From Otatea glauca (taxonomy: Eukaryota; Streptophyta; Magnoliopsida; Poales; Poaceae): a DNA stretch of 64,000 bases. A program made the translations under genes and the position numbers. Where the stretch lies: NCBI GenBank assembly GCA_036346275.1, contig CM070726.1, positions 26,013,410-26,077,409 of the forward strand, given 5' to 3'. Shown here piece after piece: positions 22,886 to 33,552 of this stretch (the first letter of the stretch is position 1; every line of letters starts with the position of its first letter). The notes below the pieces were generated by a model, which saw only the letters and a program-made list of their open reading frames with translations, was not told the DNA's origin and did no database searches.

Positions 22886-24085
22886 ATTTTTATAATTTTT
22901 TTATTCTAAATTTTAGTAGATTTAGATTGTACTTAACATGAACTCTTTTTTTAATCTAAGCCGTTATAACTCAGGCCCATCAGATAGACAGCCAGATTTT
23001 TTTGGTTAATGTGGGAGCTTCCTCAGAGTGCTTAGTTAGTATAGGTATAGATAGATTCTAAATTTTAGTTATTTATATATTTAGTTTGGAAATCGTATGA
23101 AAGTAAATTGCTAATTTTTCTTTTTTATTCTAAATTTTAGTTAATTTAGATTGTATTCGACATGGGCTCTTTTTTTTATCTAAGCTGTTATAACTCAGAC
23201 TTGACAAATAGACAGCCAGATTTTTCTGGTTAACTGGAAGCTTCCTCAGAGTGCCTAATTAGTATAGGTTTTCAATATCACCTTGGTCTGTGTGCTAAGA
23301 GAAAATACGCTCTACAAACCTGGACAGAGTAAATAACTTTTATTCTAAACTTTTTATTTATTCATGTTACTTTGGAGGTCGTACAAATCAAATCTCTAAT
23401 CACCTCTTTAATTTTTATTACTATTTTGCGTTTTTTATCATACTTGTGGTGGATTTTTTCAGTTTTAGGCTGAAATTTGTATGAAAAATTAATTTTTTAC
23501 TTATTATTATTTTTAATTTTATTTGTAGGGTTTACTTTGAAATTAATATGAAACATAGACTCTTTTTTTAATTTGATAATTTTAATTTAATTATTATTCC
23601 AAATTTTAATTATTTATGGATTTACTTTGAAAATCGTATGGAAGTCAATTTGCTAATTTTTCTTAATTTTTTAGTCTGAGTTTTAGTTAATTTAGATTGT
23701 ACTTGACATGAAATCTTTCTTTTAACGTAAGTCGTTATAACTCTGGCACGGCAAATAGGCGACCATATCTTTCTAGTTTAACATGGAAGCTTCCTCAGAG
23801 TACCTAATTGGTATTGGTATAGATTTTAATTTGATAAATTTTTATTTAATTATTATTGTACATTTTAGTTATTTATGGATTTACTTTGGAAATCGTTTGG
23901 AAGTCAAATGGCTAATTTTCCTTAATTTTTATTCTGAATTTCTATTAATTTAGATTGTACTTGACAAGAACTCTTTCTTTTAATCTAAGCCTTTATAACT
24001 CAAGCCCGACAGATAGATAACTAGATCTTTCTTATTAACATGGAAGCTTCCTGATAGTGTCTAACTAGTATATGTATATATGGAT
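22886..24085 (-). repeat. Helitron-like AT-rich repeat, right part, several diverged units
   Basis: Each unit carries a TTTAGATTGTACTTGACATG-like segment, AATCTAAGC..TTATAACTC, CAGATTTTTCTGG, GGAAGCTTCCTCAGAG and TAATTAGTATAGG. Unit ends fall near 23050, 23275, 23820 and 24070. On the minus strand the last of these starts TCTATCC and continues to CAGGAAGCTTCC, fitting a Helitron 5' end. The segment 23276-23740 repeats 17025-17480 from the other side of LTR B. Confidence 0.5.
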
Positions 24086-24350
24086 AGATAGTCCTACTTT
24101 ACTCTTAAGGAAAGTTCTTACTGGATTCACAGCCCGAGTCATCTATACAGGATTGTTGAGTTTCATATACTAACTATGTTGAGAATATGACCAATATAAT
24201 CTAATCGTAATTTAACAGTTGTCTCATATCTAACCTCCATTAGGCTTATGGCATGGGTTGACATGGGCCGAGACCTAGCCTTGGCTTCACCGCCAAATCC
24301 CTGAATCTTCACAATCATTAATTTTCTCAATATTGAGTCAAGTAGGTTGT
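24086..24350. other. short spacer; nothing recognised
   Basis: Mixed-composition spacer between the Helitron-like block and the Stowaway-like MITEs, with no ORF or terminal repeat seen. Confidence 0.4.
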
Positions 24351-24585
24351 ACTCCCTCTACTAAAAAATAAGTGATGCCCTTGAGCTAAGCAGTCAAATT
24401 ATCTTGACTTTAACTAATAATATCTTATAACTATCAATCAAATATGTGAAAACAATATGAGTAGATTTGTCTCAAAAATATTTTTATAATATTAAAACTT
24501 CATTAGATTTTATAATTATATTAAAAAGAAACCGTTAGTCGTAATTATGTTTTAGAGACCATGCGATATCAAAATATTACTTCAT
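24351..24585. mobile_element. Stowaway-like MITE remnant
   Basis: It starts ACTCCCTCTACTAAAAAATA, close to the CTCCCTCCGT terminal repeat of Stowaway MITEs. The interior (AGTAGATTTGTCTCAAAAATA, TTTTAGAGACCATG) matches the element immediately to its right in the same orientation. Its own right end is not clearly preserved. Confidence 0.5.
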
Positions 24586-24834
24586 CCCGTCACAAATAGT
24601 TGTCTTTTTAGACATAGGTGCAGTCAAATTTTTGAAATTTTGACTATCAATATATTTTTAAATTGGATACATGAAAAAAAATCATATGTGTAGATTTGTC
24701 TCGAAAAATATTTTCATAATATTATAATTTATTAGGTTTTATAAATATATTATAATAGAAATTAGTGATCAAGGTTGTGTTTTAGAGACCATGTCAATAT
24801 CTAAAATGATAACTATTTGTGACTGGAAGGAGTG
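24586..24834. mobile_element. Stowaway-like MITE
   Basis: CATCCCGTCACAAATAGTTG at the left and its near reverse complement AACTATTTGTGACTGGAAGG at the right form inverted termini of about 25 bases with few mismatches. It lies back to back with a related copy and about 2.1 kb upstream of the PFP-alpha start codon. It has no coding sequence. Confidence 0.65.
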
Positions 24835-25248
24835 CTTATTTTCTTTATAGGAGTTATTACATCACAATCAAGCGACAATGTCTGAAAGGATTTGGTTTCA
24901 GTTCTTCTATTATCACTTATGCCTGTGTGGTGTGTGCTACCTTTAAAATATTTTTCATGACTAAGATAATTAATGATACTATTTCCACAAGGTCGATCTA
25001 AATAATTTTTATATATTAATAGTTAAAGTTAAAAAAATTGATTGTATGCTTTCTAAAATGTCTTGTATATTTATGAACGAAAGAAATAATTAATTTATGC
25101 TAATACATGATTTATCGTATGATTAAAGATATAGGACTTTTTTGAAATCCAAGGTTCAAAGTTTCTGATTCATCCCTGCATGTTTGTAGATGCTCCTCTG
25201 CTGGCCGCACAGGAAATCATGGACGAGAAAATAGCTGCTGTAGTATTT
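24835..25248. other. spacer; no gene seen
   Basis: AT-rich sequence with one short open frame (24819-25001) of no recognisable content. Confidence 0.4.
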
Positions 25249-25251
25249 TTA

Positions 25252-25461
25252 GGGCATGTTTGGTAGAGCTCTAGATGTCAGCATCACCTGAGATCTGAAA
25301 CTTGTAGGCTAAAATAAATGAATTAATTTTATATTTTTGGTCTAAAATGTAAACAAGATGATCCATCTAAACACTTTTAATGTACTCACAGCTTCAGCTC
25401 CATGGATCTAGTGGAGTTAGGAATACTCAACTATGGAGATAGAGCGCTACCAAACACACCC
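25252..25461. mobile_element. Tourist-like MITE with TTA duplication
   Basis: The left end GGGCATGTTTGGTAGAGCTC and right end GAGCGCTACCAAACACACCC are inverted repeats with a few mismatches. TTA flanks both ends (25249-25251 and 25462-25464), the 3-bp duplication of PIF/Harbinger-type MITEs. It is 210 bp. Confidence 0.75.
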
Positions 25462-25464
25462 TTA

Positions 25465-25975
25465 GACTCAAAACGTAAAGCTACGGATTAATATTCCGCT
25501 ATATTCACTACGAGCGCTATAGCTAGCGACAGCTTCGCTATCCTATATAGGCATCCATTGTTCAAAATATTAGATATATTTTGAAACCCAACATTATTAA
25601 AAGGATCAAATGTTTCTCTTATAAGTCTTAACTATGAGAAAACTTAATAAAAAATCTTATCTCGTCATTTTTTAATAATCCAACATCCATATTTCTTAGT
25701 GATTAAGTACTTATTTTTAAGAATATTATGATATAGTTATCATTTATGGTCTTTTAAGCATGTATTAATATGTTTGTTGATTTCGGACTTTACTCATGTT
25801 CTTATTATAAAAATATTACTACCTTCTAAAGTACCATATTTTATTATTTGTTTGGAGCTAATTTACAATATATACATATTTATTTATTTTTTACAATCTA
25901 TTAATACTGAAAACACGATGAATGATAGCTTCCACTATAACTAATGATAGCTGCGGAGCTTTTTTAAGACCTTGT
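25465..25975. repeat. interspersed repeat copy X1
   Basis: ACTCAAAACGTAAAGCTACGG...GCGCTATAGCTAGCGACAGC and ATGAGAAAACTTAATAAAAAATCTTATCTCG match a second copy that solo LTR D splits (33553-33642 and 38699-38960). The class of the repeat is not clear; neither copy has an ORF. Confidence 0.6.
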
Positions 25976-26655
25976 CGCGAAGCCACCAAAATCGCGATTT
26001 AATACCTTCCTCCTATCCCTCGAAAAAAAAAGATTCACAGGATATGCAGAACTTTATTACCTCAATATTTGTAGCTCTTCCTACCAGGGATTTTAACGTG
26101 CAATTTCAACCTTAAATTTTCCCATGTTACACCTTGTAAACATTTTATTTTTAACATTGAATGAAGTCCTGAATCAAGAAGTGACAGTGCCAGAGGAAAC
26201 TTGACACTTGACAGGAACAGCTTATCCTAAGTAGAGGCCGCTTTCAGGGGAGTCTCCGCGGCCCCCACCGTGGAGAAAGAGACAGGCCTCCATCCAATGA
26301 TACAACCAACCATGGCAGTAATCGGTTTCATTGCACACTTTTTATTATTATTACTTGTATATCGATATTACAAATATAATTTCTTTAGCGCGAAAGTACC
26401 AATAAACGACATGTATCATCTATTGCGCTCCTTATCAGAGTAGATTACTGGCACCATAGCTTCTCTTCCTGACAAGCTCAGGTATCGTAGCTTGGGTACT
26501 AAGATACAACATCATGGCAAGCTCCGGTACTACAGTAGCTCGTCTGCCGTGGTGGGTCCTCCGAACGTGCTACATTAACAGGAGACGCTGCAACGCCGAC
26601 GACTACGCCTATCGATTCTCGTGCGATCGAGAAGAAAGCTAAATTTATAATTTTA
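25976..26655. other. upstream region of the PFP-alpha gene
   Basis: No ORF, TIR or clear TATA box is recognised. Composition changes from AT-rich to more balanced toward the gene, so promoter elements are probably here, but none can be assigned with confidence. Confidence 0.35.
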
Positions 26656-26982
26656 TTGGAAGAAGTACTAAATACAGGTAAAAAAAAAAGTGTATGCTGT
26701 CATAAAGACCAAAGTTTCGGGCAGTGGAGTAGATCAGTGGACTATGGGCCGGGTCGCGCCCCCCGTCTGACAACAAAACCAAAGACGAAAAACGTTAAAC
26801 CGCAGGCGCCGCAGCAGCCTGTTGGAACTTGGAAGTTGGAACAGAGGTTTCCCCTGTACCAATCCATCTCTGTTCTCCTTAGAGGACAGCGACCAACACT
26901 GCCCCCGAACTGCACCGAAGAGAGCACAACTGAAAGGAATATCCGAGATCAGGAAGGAGGAGGAGGAGAGAGAAAGAGAGAG

Positions 26983-29900
26983 ATGAACGCGGACTTCGGC
27001 GCGCCCAAGGAGCTCGCGGGGGGCTTGCAGCAGAGGAGGGCCCTCTACCAGCCCCGACTCCCTCCGTGCCTCCAGGTGATTGATCGACCTCTCTGCCCTT
27101 CACCCCTGCTCATCTCTCTCTATCTCCATCCATGCCTGTCCGTTCCCGTTTCTTGGATTGGTAATAGTAGTGGTTATTCCCGTGGGGTGCTAGTTCGCTG
27201 CAAGAAAACAGGGCAAAGGAACAGGAGAACAGTATCAAGACTGCAATCAGGAGTCGCTATGCCTGGCGTGGTCCTTATGAAGATTTACGGAGCTTCTTGA
27301 TTTGTGTGTCCCAACATAAGTGCGCTAGATAATTGGTATTTGACTGAATTCGTTATCTATCTCAGGGAGCGACGGTGAGAGTGGAGTACGGCGACGCGAC
27401 CACCACCATCGACCCCACCTGCGCGCACGTCGTCGCGCAGGCCTTCCCGCGCACCTTCGGCCAGCCGCTCGTCAATTTCCTCGCGCCGGACGCCGCGCAG
27501 AAGGCCGTCCAGGAGCGTCCCCCGATCAGGTCAAACCCAGGACGCCAAGATCACCGGACGAGTGCTTTGCAGCTTTACGCGGACTGCAGCAGCTCTGAGT
27601 TGTTTGTGTGACTTCTTGACTTGTTGCAGGGTGGGCGTGGTGTTCTCCGGGAGGCAGTCGCCGGGAGGGCACAATGTGATCTGGGGACTCCACGATGCTC
27701 TCAAGGCTCACAATCCTCAGAGTGTCCTATATGGATTCGTTGGTAATTCTACTCCCAATTATTATCATCTAGATAGAATATTTCGGTTTATCAATTCGGT
27801 CGCAGGACTGGAAATATGCCATTTCTACGATGGATTGGGTCTTTTTGATCAATAGCAACAAGCATCTAGATAGAATATTTCAGGCATAATTTATTTATTA
27901 TCTCAAAGAGTGGAGAATTATATTTCTGTTTACAGTAGTAATTTGTATTTGTGTATAGGTGGCACTGAAGGACTGTTTGCAAACAAGGCATTAGAGATCA
28001 CTGATGATGTCCTTGCTTCATACAAGAACCAGGGTTGGTACATTTACTTTTCCTACATTTACTTTTCCTTGATTCTTGACGAGCTTCTGTCATTCTTAGG
28101 GATGACAAACAAATTCTTGTTTTTTTTTTCAAGGTGGTTTCGATTTGCTCGGTAGGAGTATCGATCAGATCCGCACAACTAATCAAGTGAATGCTGCAAT
28201 GACTACAAGCCGCTGTCTGAACTTGGATGGACTGGTCGTTGTTGGAGGTAATAAAATGCCACGTGTCCCTAAATGAAGCAGGCTTTGTTTTTACTCATTT
28301 TGCATGTAGTTGTGAGTTCCATTCCAAAATAAGTTGTCATATTTGAGCACTCTGGTTATCAACGTATAACACAGGAGTTATTTTGAGTTCTTTTATAATG
28401 TACCATGTTATTAAAATGCAGGGTATTTGTTAAATCATAGTGCTCTCTCTATATGATGTCGTAATTTCAACTTGTCAAATATCTCTCTTAGTAAAATTGA
28501 GCATTTAATTTTATCTCTAGGAGTCACGTCCAATTCAGATGCCGCACAGCTTGCTGAGACCCTTGTCCAGAATAACTGTAAGACGAAGGTATAACAAGTT
28601 TAAGCAGTAATTTCAAATGCTAATATTCTTTAAATGCACCAGTTATCTCTCAGGAGCTAACGTCTCCATTGAACAGGTTGTTGGCGTGCCTGTTTCGTTG
28701 AACGGTGATCTCAAGAACCAGTTCATTGAGACAACAGTTGGATTTGATACAGTGTGCAAGGTAAACATCATAGGCACTAGAATTTTCACAGAATATACAG
28801 ACCCTGAAAATATTTTGAAAGGCTTAAAATACAAGCTCTTTTACTGTGGATTAAAATCAATATAAGCCGTCAATTCATTTGAATCTAATAGTTGAAATCA
28901 ATTTAGATCTAGTTATACTACCACCTATAATATTGGTAGTAAAATTCAGAGAGCGATAAAAGGGTACAAAATTACGTCATACTATTTGTCCTCTATGGTA
29001 AAACACGTCCTGTGATCCTAATGAATGACGGATGAATGGATAAGAAGTCTCTGAAGATCACTAGGTATTCGGTGAATCCAAAATTGTGAATGAATTAGGA
29101 AAAGTCTAAAATACCCCTGATTAATGGATAGGAAAAATCTAAAATACCCTTGAGGAATGAATGGTTAGATTTGATTTCTACTAACACTACTTACTACCTA
29201 TGTTATCTACTGTAAAGTTTCTCTAAAATACAGCGTACCATTGTCAGTCTATCACTCCTACCATTTTGTATGAAAATTACTTTTCAGGTAAATTCTCAGC
29301 TTGTAAGCAATGTTTGCCTCGATGCAATCTCAGCTGGAAAGGTAATTTTTGTATCATCCATTCAGATTGCTAAATTCAACAAGCTAATACTGACCACCCT
29401 AATTACTTATCACTAAAACACCACTTTGATGATGTGTTGTTGCCTATCAGTACTACTATTTTGTCCGTCTGATGGGTCGAAAAGCATCTCATGTCGCCTT
29501 CGAATGTGCACTTCAATCACATCCAAATATGGTATGATTTGATTAAACTCATGGCCAAAACTCTACCATGACAAAAATAGCATCAGCATCTTTTTGTTCA
29601 ACTTTCCATGCAGCTTATCTTAGGAGAGGAGGTGGCATTGTCCAAACTCACATTGATGGAAATTATAAATAAGATATGTGATGGAGTGCAAACAAGGGCA
29701 GAACTAGGTATGTACAGTTATTTATTGTTTTGCTTGAAGCAATTAGTGGAACGACGGCTGGTAGATATTTTTAACCAAGGAATATTTAGGATATTGTAAT
29801 AAATCGATACCCTGGGTATCCATGTCAGGGAAATACCATGGTGTGCTACTTATTCCAGAAGGACTAATTGAAAGCATTCCGGAAATGTATGCACTCCTTC

Positions 29901-31993
29901 AGGTATGATTGTTCAGGCTACCTGGTAAGTGGAACATTATTTCGGTTCCATCTTATTGGTTTCTGTTCTATCTCAGGAAATCAATATCCTCCATAACAAC
30001 AGTGTTCCCGTGGCGGAGATATCATCCCAACTGTCTCCGTGGGCAGCTGCGCTCTTCCAGTTCTTACCGCCATTCATCAGAAGAGAGGTCTTGCATTTCT
30101 AGCAAAGTTGCTTTTCTTAATATCTATGGCTTTAACATAAGGTATTAATATTTGCTACGTTTCACTCAGCTGCTCCTCCATCAAGAATCAGATAACTCTG
30201 CGCAGTTGTCCCAGGTTTGTGATTCAGGATTCTCAATTAACTAGTCACTGAAACTTGTATCATCCAATCGTTGCTATCATAATGTCCTTTTATTTCCAGA
30301 TTGATACTGAGCAACTGTTAGCTCACTTAGTAGAAGCAGAAATGATAAAGAGAACAGTAAGTTTCACCCCTGTTGCTTTTCCTTAGTTTTTAGTTTCTGG
30401 ATCAGTCCTTTCTGATTGTGTTTCTTGTTTTTCAGAAAGAGGGGAGATACAAGGGAAGGAAGTTCAGTTCTGTCTGTCATTTCTTTGGATATCAGGCTCG
30501 AGGGTCCCTACCATCAAACTTTGACTGCGGCTATGCTTATGTAAGAATGGTACCACTGTATGTTAAAATATTGAATGATCTGATGACAATCCTCTGGACA
30601 TTGAACGGTGTAGGCTCTTGGCCATATCTCCCTGCATATGATAGCAGCCGGGTTGAATGGGTACATGGCAACTGTGGCTAATCTGAAGGACCCTGTAGAC
30701 AAGTGGCGATGTGGTGCTGCTCCCCTAACCGTAAGATCTTTATTTATGTTGCCTTTTTTCTCTGCAACTTTTCTTGTTGTACAAAAGCATGGTCTTCACC
30801 AAAAAGTCAATTCTCTCACTTTTCCTGGATATACAGCCAGACATACCTATCTTTGCCCCTGTCAGTAACTGATCTGGACATGAGAAATTCCTTTGACTAT
30901 ACTTTGAAACTCTAGTGAACCATACTTCTCTTTAAGATGCAGAAATATTTAACATGTGTTTAAGTACTCATTACTGAATGACCCCGTAATACGATGCGTT
31001 GTAATTACCAGGCAATGATGAGTGTAAAAAGGCATTTACGTGGCCCTGGAGCAATCCCAATAGGAAAGCCTGCCATTCATCCATCTCCGATTGACCTGAA
31101 AGGGAAGGCTTACGAGTAAGTCCATGTGGTTCGGAGTTAAATTATCCATTCCTTTCTTTATTTTGATGCCTTAAGCCACGAATGCATTATCACATTATTA
31201 TAACTAATGTGAAGGATTTTACTCCAGAAGCCATTATGCTTGTTTATTCTGTTCGAATTTGATGCTGACAACATAAGCACTTTAGGTTTACAACATCACC
31301 GATAAACAAAAAACAAAAACAAAAGCAAGGGAGAAGACTTGTTCTAGTTCACAGTTGAGTTTAACTTACTGAGACTTGAAAGATCACCATTGAATCATAG
31401 TAATGAATAGGTTGAAGAAACATGAGACCAGATCATTTCGTGCTCCAAGTGGAATTTATCCAGCAGTAATGCCTAATTACTCCTCCGTAACACATTAACA
31501 CTTAAAGACCATTCATTTTCTGGCTAGGACTTTATATAGACTGGACTACTGAATTGCTTCTTGTATGACTCAGGTTGCTGCGAGAAAAGGCTTCAAGTTT
31601 TCTCCTCGATGACTTCTACAGGACTCCCGGAGGCATTCAATACGAAGGACCCGGTTCAGATGCTAAGCCCATCACATTGACCATCGAAGACCAAGACTAC
31701 ATGGGTGACATCGAGATACTGAAAAACTATCTCAACAAGGTTCACACCTGAAATCCAGTGAATTTTATCTGCCTGCCAGTAGCTTAAGATAAAACCTGTC
31801 TGAGAATTAAACAAGTATCTAACAATGACATGCATGCCTACTGATGTACTTGCAGGTGAGGACCATGGTGAAGCCCGGGTGCTCGCGGGAGATTCTCAAA
31901 GCGGCAATAAGCTCGATGGTGTCGGTGACCGAGGTCCTGACGGTCATGTCCCACCCTCTCAACGCTGAGCTGCCTCTCTACCATTTCAACTGA
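26983..31993 (+). CDS. PFP-ALPHA: pyrophosphate--fructose 6-phosphate 1-phosphotransferase, alpha subunit
   Basis: Exons: 26983-27075, 27366-27529, 27630-27742, 27959-28033, 28134-28247, 28521-28588, 28677-28760, 29288-29341, 29451-29531, 29614-29707, 29829-29902, 29977-30087, 30170-30214, 30300-30356, 30436-30540, 30614-30730, 31012-31115, 31574-31739, 31856-31993. All 18 introns are GT-AG and phases agree, giving 1857 bases (618 residues plus TGA), the family length. PFP reversibly phosphorylates fructose 6-phosphate with PPi in the cytosol, as a complex of alpha (regulatory) and beta (catalytic) chains. The start MNADFGAPKEL matches the alpha N-terminus; FSGRQSPGGHNV is at about residues 89-100. 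Alpha-type changes are GGVTSNSD (186-193) where beta has GGDDSN, and SLNGDLK with Asn218 where beta has the catalytic Asp (TIDGDLK). MGRKASH (263-269) and GEE (286-288) are kept. I infer a non-catalytic subunit that needs a beta partner encoded elsewhere. It is the only intact host gene in the window. Confidence 0.95.
28900..29230. repeat. probable small insertion in intron 7 of PFP-alpha
   Basis: Intron 7 (28761-29287) is one of the gene's longer introns. TTGAAATCAATTTAGATCT (28893) and AGATTTGATTTCTACT (29167) are roughly inverted. Inside, AAAAGTCTAAAATACCCCTGA (29099) and AAAAATCTAAAATACCCTTGA repeat directly about 34 bases apart. It may be a MITE remnant; no target duplication could be fixed. 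Confidence 0.35.
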
Positions 31994-32150
31994 GTAAATG
32001 TATGTGTCAGAGTTGTTGTAGTTGTAGGATGACTCCAGTTTTGGAACATCAGCGGAGACCGGCTTCTTGGTCTACTGGTATATGGTAGCTCCTACTTGTC
32101 TTTCGTTTCTGATCCTTTCTGCGAGTGAGAGCAGTAGTGGAGCTCATATC

Positions 32151-32156
32151 AATAAA
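32151..32156 (+). terminator. polyadenylation signal of PFP-alpha
   Basis: AATAAA lies 158 bases after the stop codon in T-rich 3' flank. It is the first such hexamer downstream and a normal distance for a plant 3' UTR. Confidence 0.6.
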
Positions 32157-32159
32157 CAT

Positions 32160-33552
32160 TGGAAACAGTGGTTGCTCCTGAACTGTAGTTATTGCAGGAT
32201 TTGAAACGCGTGTTTTGTCCATTGGTTATTTGCAATTTGAATTGCAAAACCATCTTATCTGATCGAGTCTGCTGCTGTTTTGAAAATCGAAGTGAAACTT
32301 GTACTGCAAATTTGACTTCAGCAACTCCACCGTCGCTCCACCGTTCCGTGTGAGCTCGATTGCATCAAGCTAGCTCACTAGGATAGACTTGAGTCTCAAA
32401 TCACAAGATAGCAAGATCCAAATTCCAATATGAATAAATTTTTCAAAAAAATTTCAAAATATAAAACTTCTATGAAGTCAAGATGGATGCAATGATATTT
32501 ACATAAAAGAAAAAACCAAGCGATCAAGGAATCATTCTCTGGTAAAGGCAAAAAACTTAAATCCTGCACAAAAATTTCAAGAACTTTTTTAGATGCGGAA
32601 ATTGATAAACACATGAAAAGGACAATAATTTTCTTCGCATAGCAATAGAAAGATAACTAACAAAATCAATCACCAGTATCAGTAGCAAGAAGAGCCAATA
32701 AAAACTCATCACTAAACTCATATGTTCTCCAATCGTTGACGACATAACAGAAGCAATCTCCTCAACAAACTCTCCGATCTATGATATATTAAGCAAACTG
32801 CTCTCCCCTGTTAGAGGTTCCTAAACCTCAGGCGGTGACTCACCTAGTAACACCCACAACCATGGCCAAAGGACCACGCTTGAAACCCTTCGACACAATT
32901 ATTTCACATAAACATATTCATTCAATCAACTCATTCATCATCGTAGCATCATGCATTATCATAATATCATGCATCATTATTAACTCAAATATAACATTAA
33001 AGTGTAATGCCATGATTTCTCATACCCTTTGTAGTGTGTACCAGAGTGTGTCAAGATTTAAGTTAATTAACCAACCTATGTCATGTTTTAGTATGATTAA
33101 CCAATGGCAAAATTTTATAGAAGTATTTACCTAGGCCATGTTTCTAATTTTCTAAAGTTAAAATTTTAGTTTACTCTAGAGTAATTATATTACCATCATC
33201 TATTTTTTCATCACTTTTACTATAATGTTAACCGTAATTTCAGCAAGCAACTTAAACAATTATCACCACTACTAAACCATCAATAACAATAATTTGCATA
33301 ATCATATAAGCAGCAACAAAACAATAATAAAGCTTATGCCCAAGTCTTCGCACTTGGGTATGACCGGATCACATGCGTCCGGAACCAACCTTTACCTTTA
33401 GGCGATGACGATGAACAAGATTAAGTAAACAATAGATAAACAACCACACCTCTCAATTTAACAAAGATAACATTGCATGTCCATTATTGCAATTATGTGA
33501 TTTCATCATCTAAATATAGTTAAGCACTAGTGTTCTTAATAGCTAGCTATAG
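32160..33552. other. intergenic spacer after PFP-alpha; no gene seen
   Basis: AT-rich with short open frames only. Two adjacent stem-loops occur at about 33338-33382: CCCAAGT-cttcgc-ACTTGGG and CCGGA-tcacatgcg-TCCGG. I cannot assign this stretch to a known element. Confidence 0.4.
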
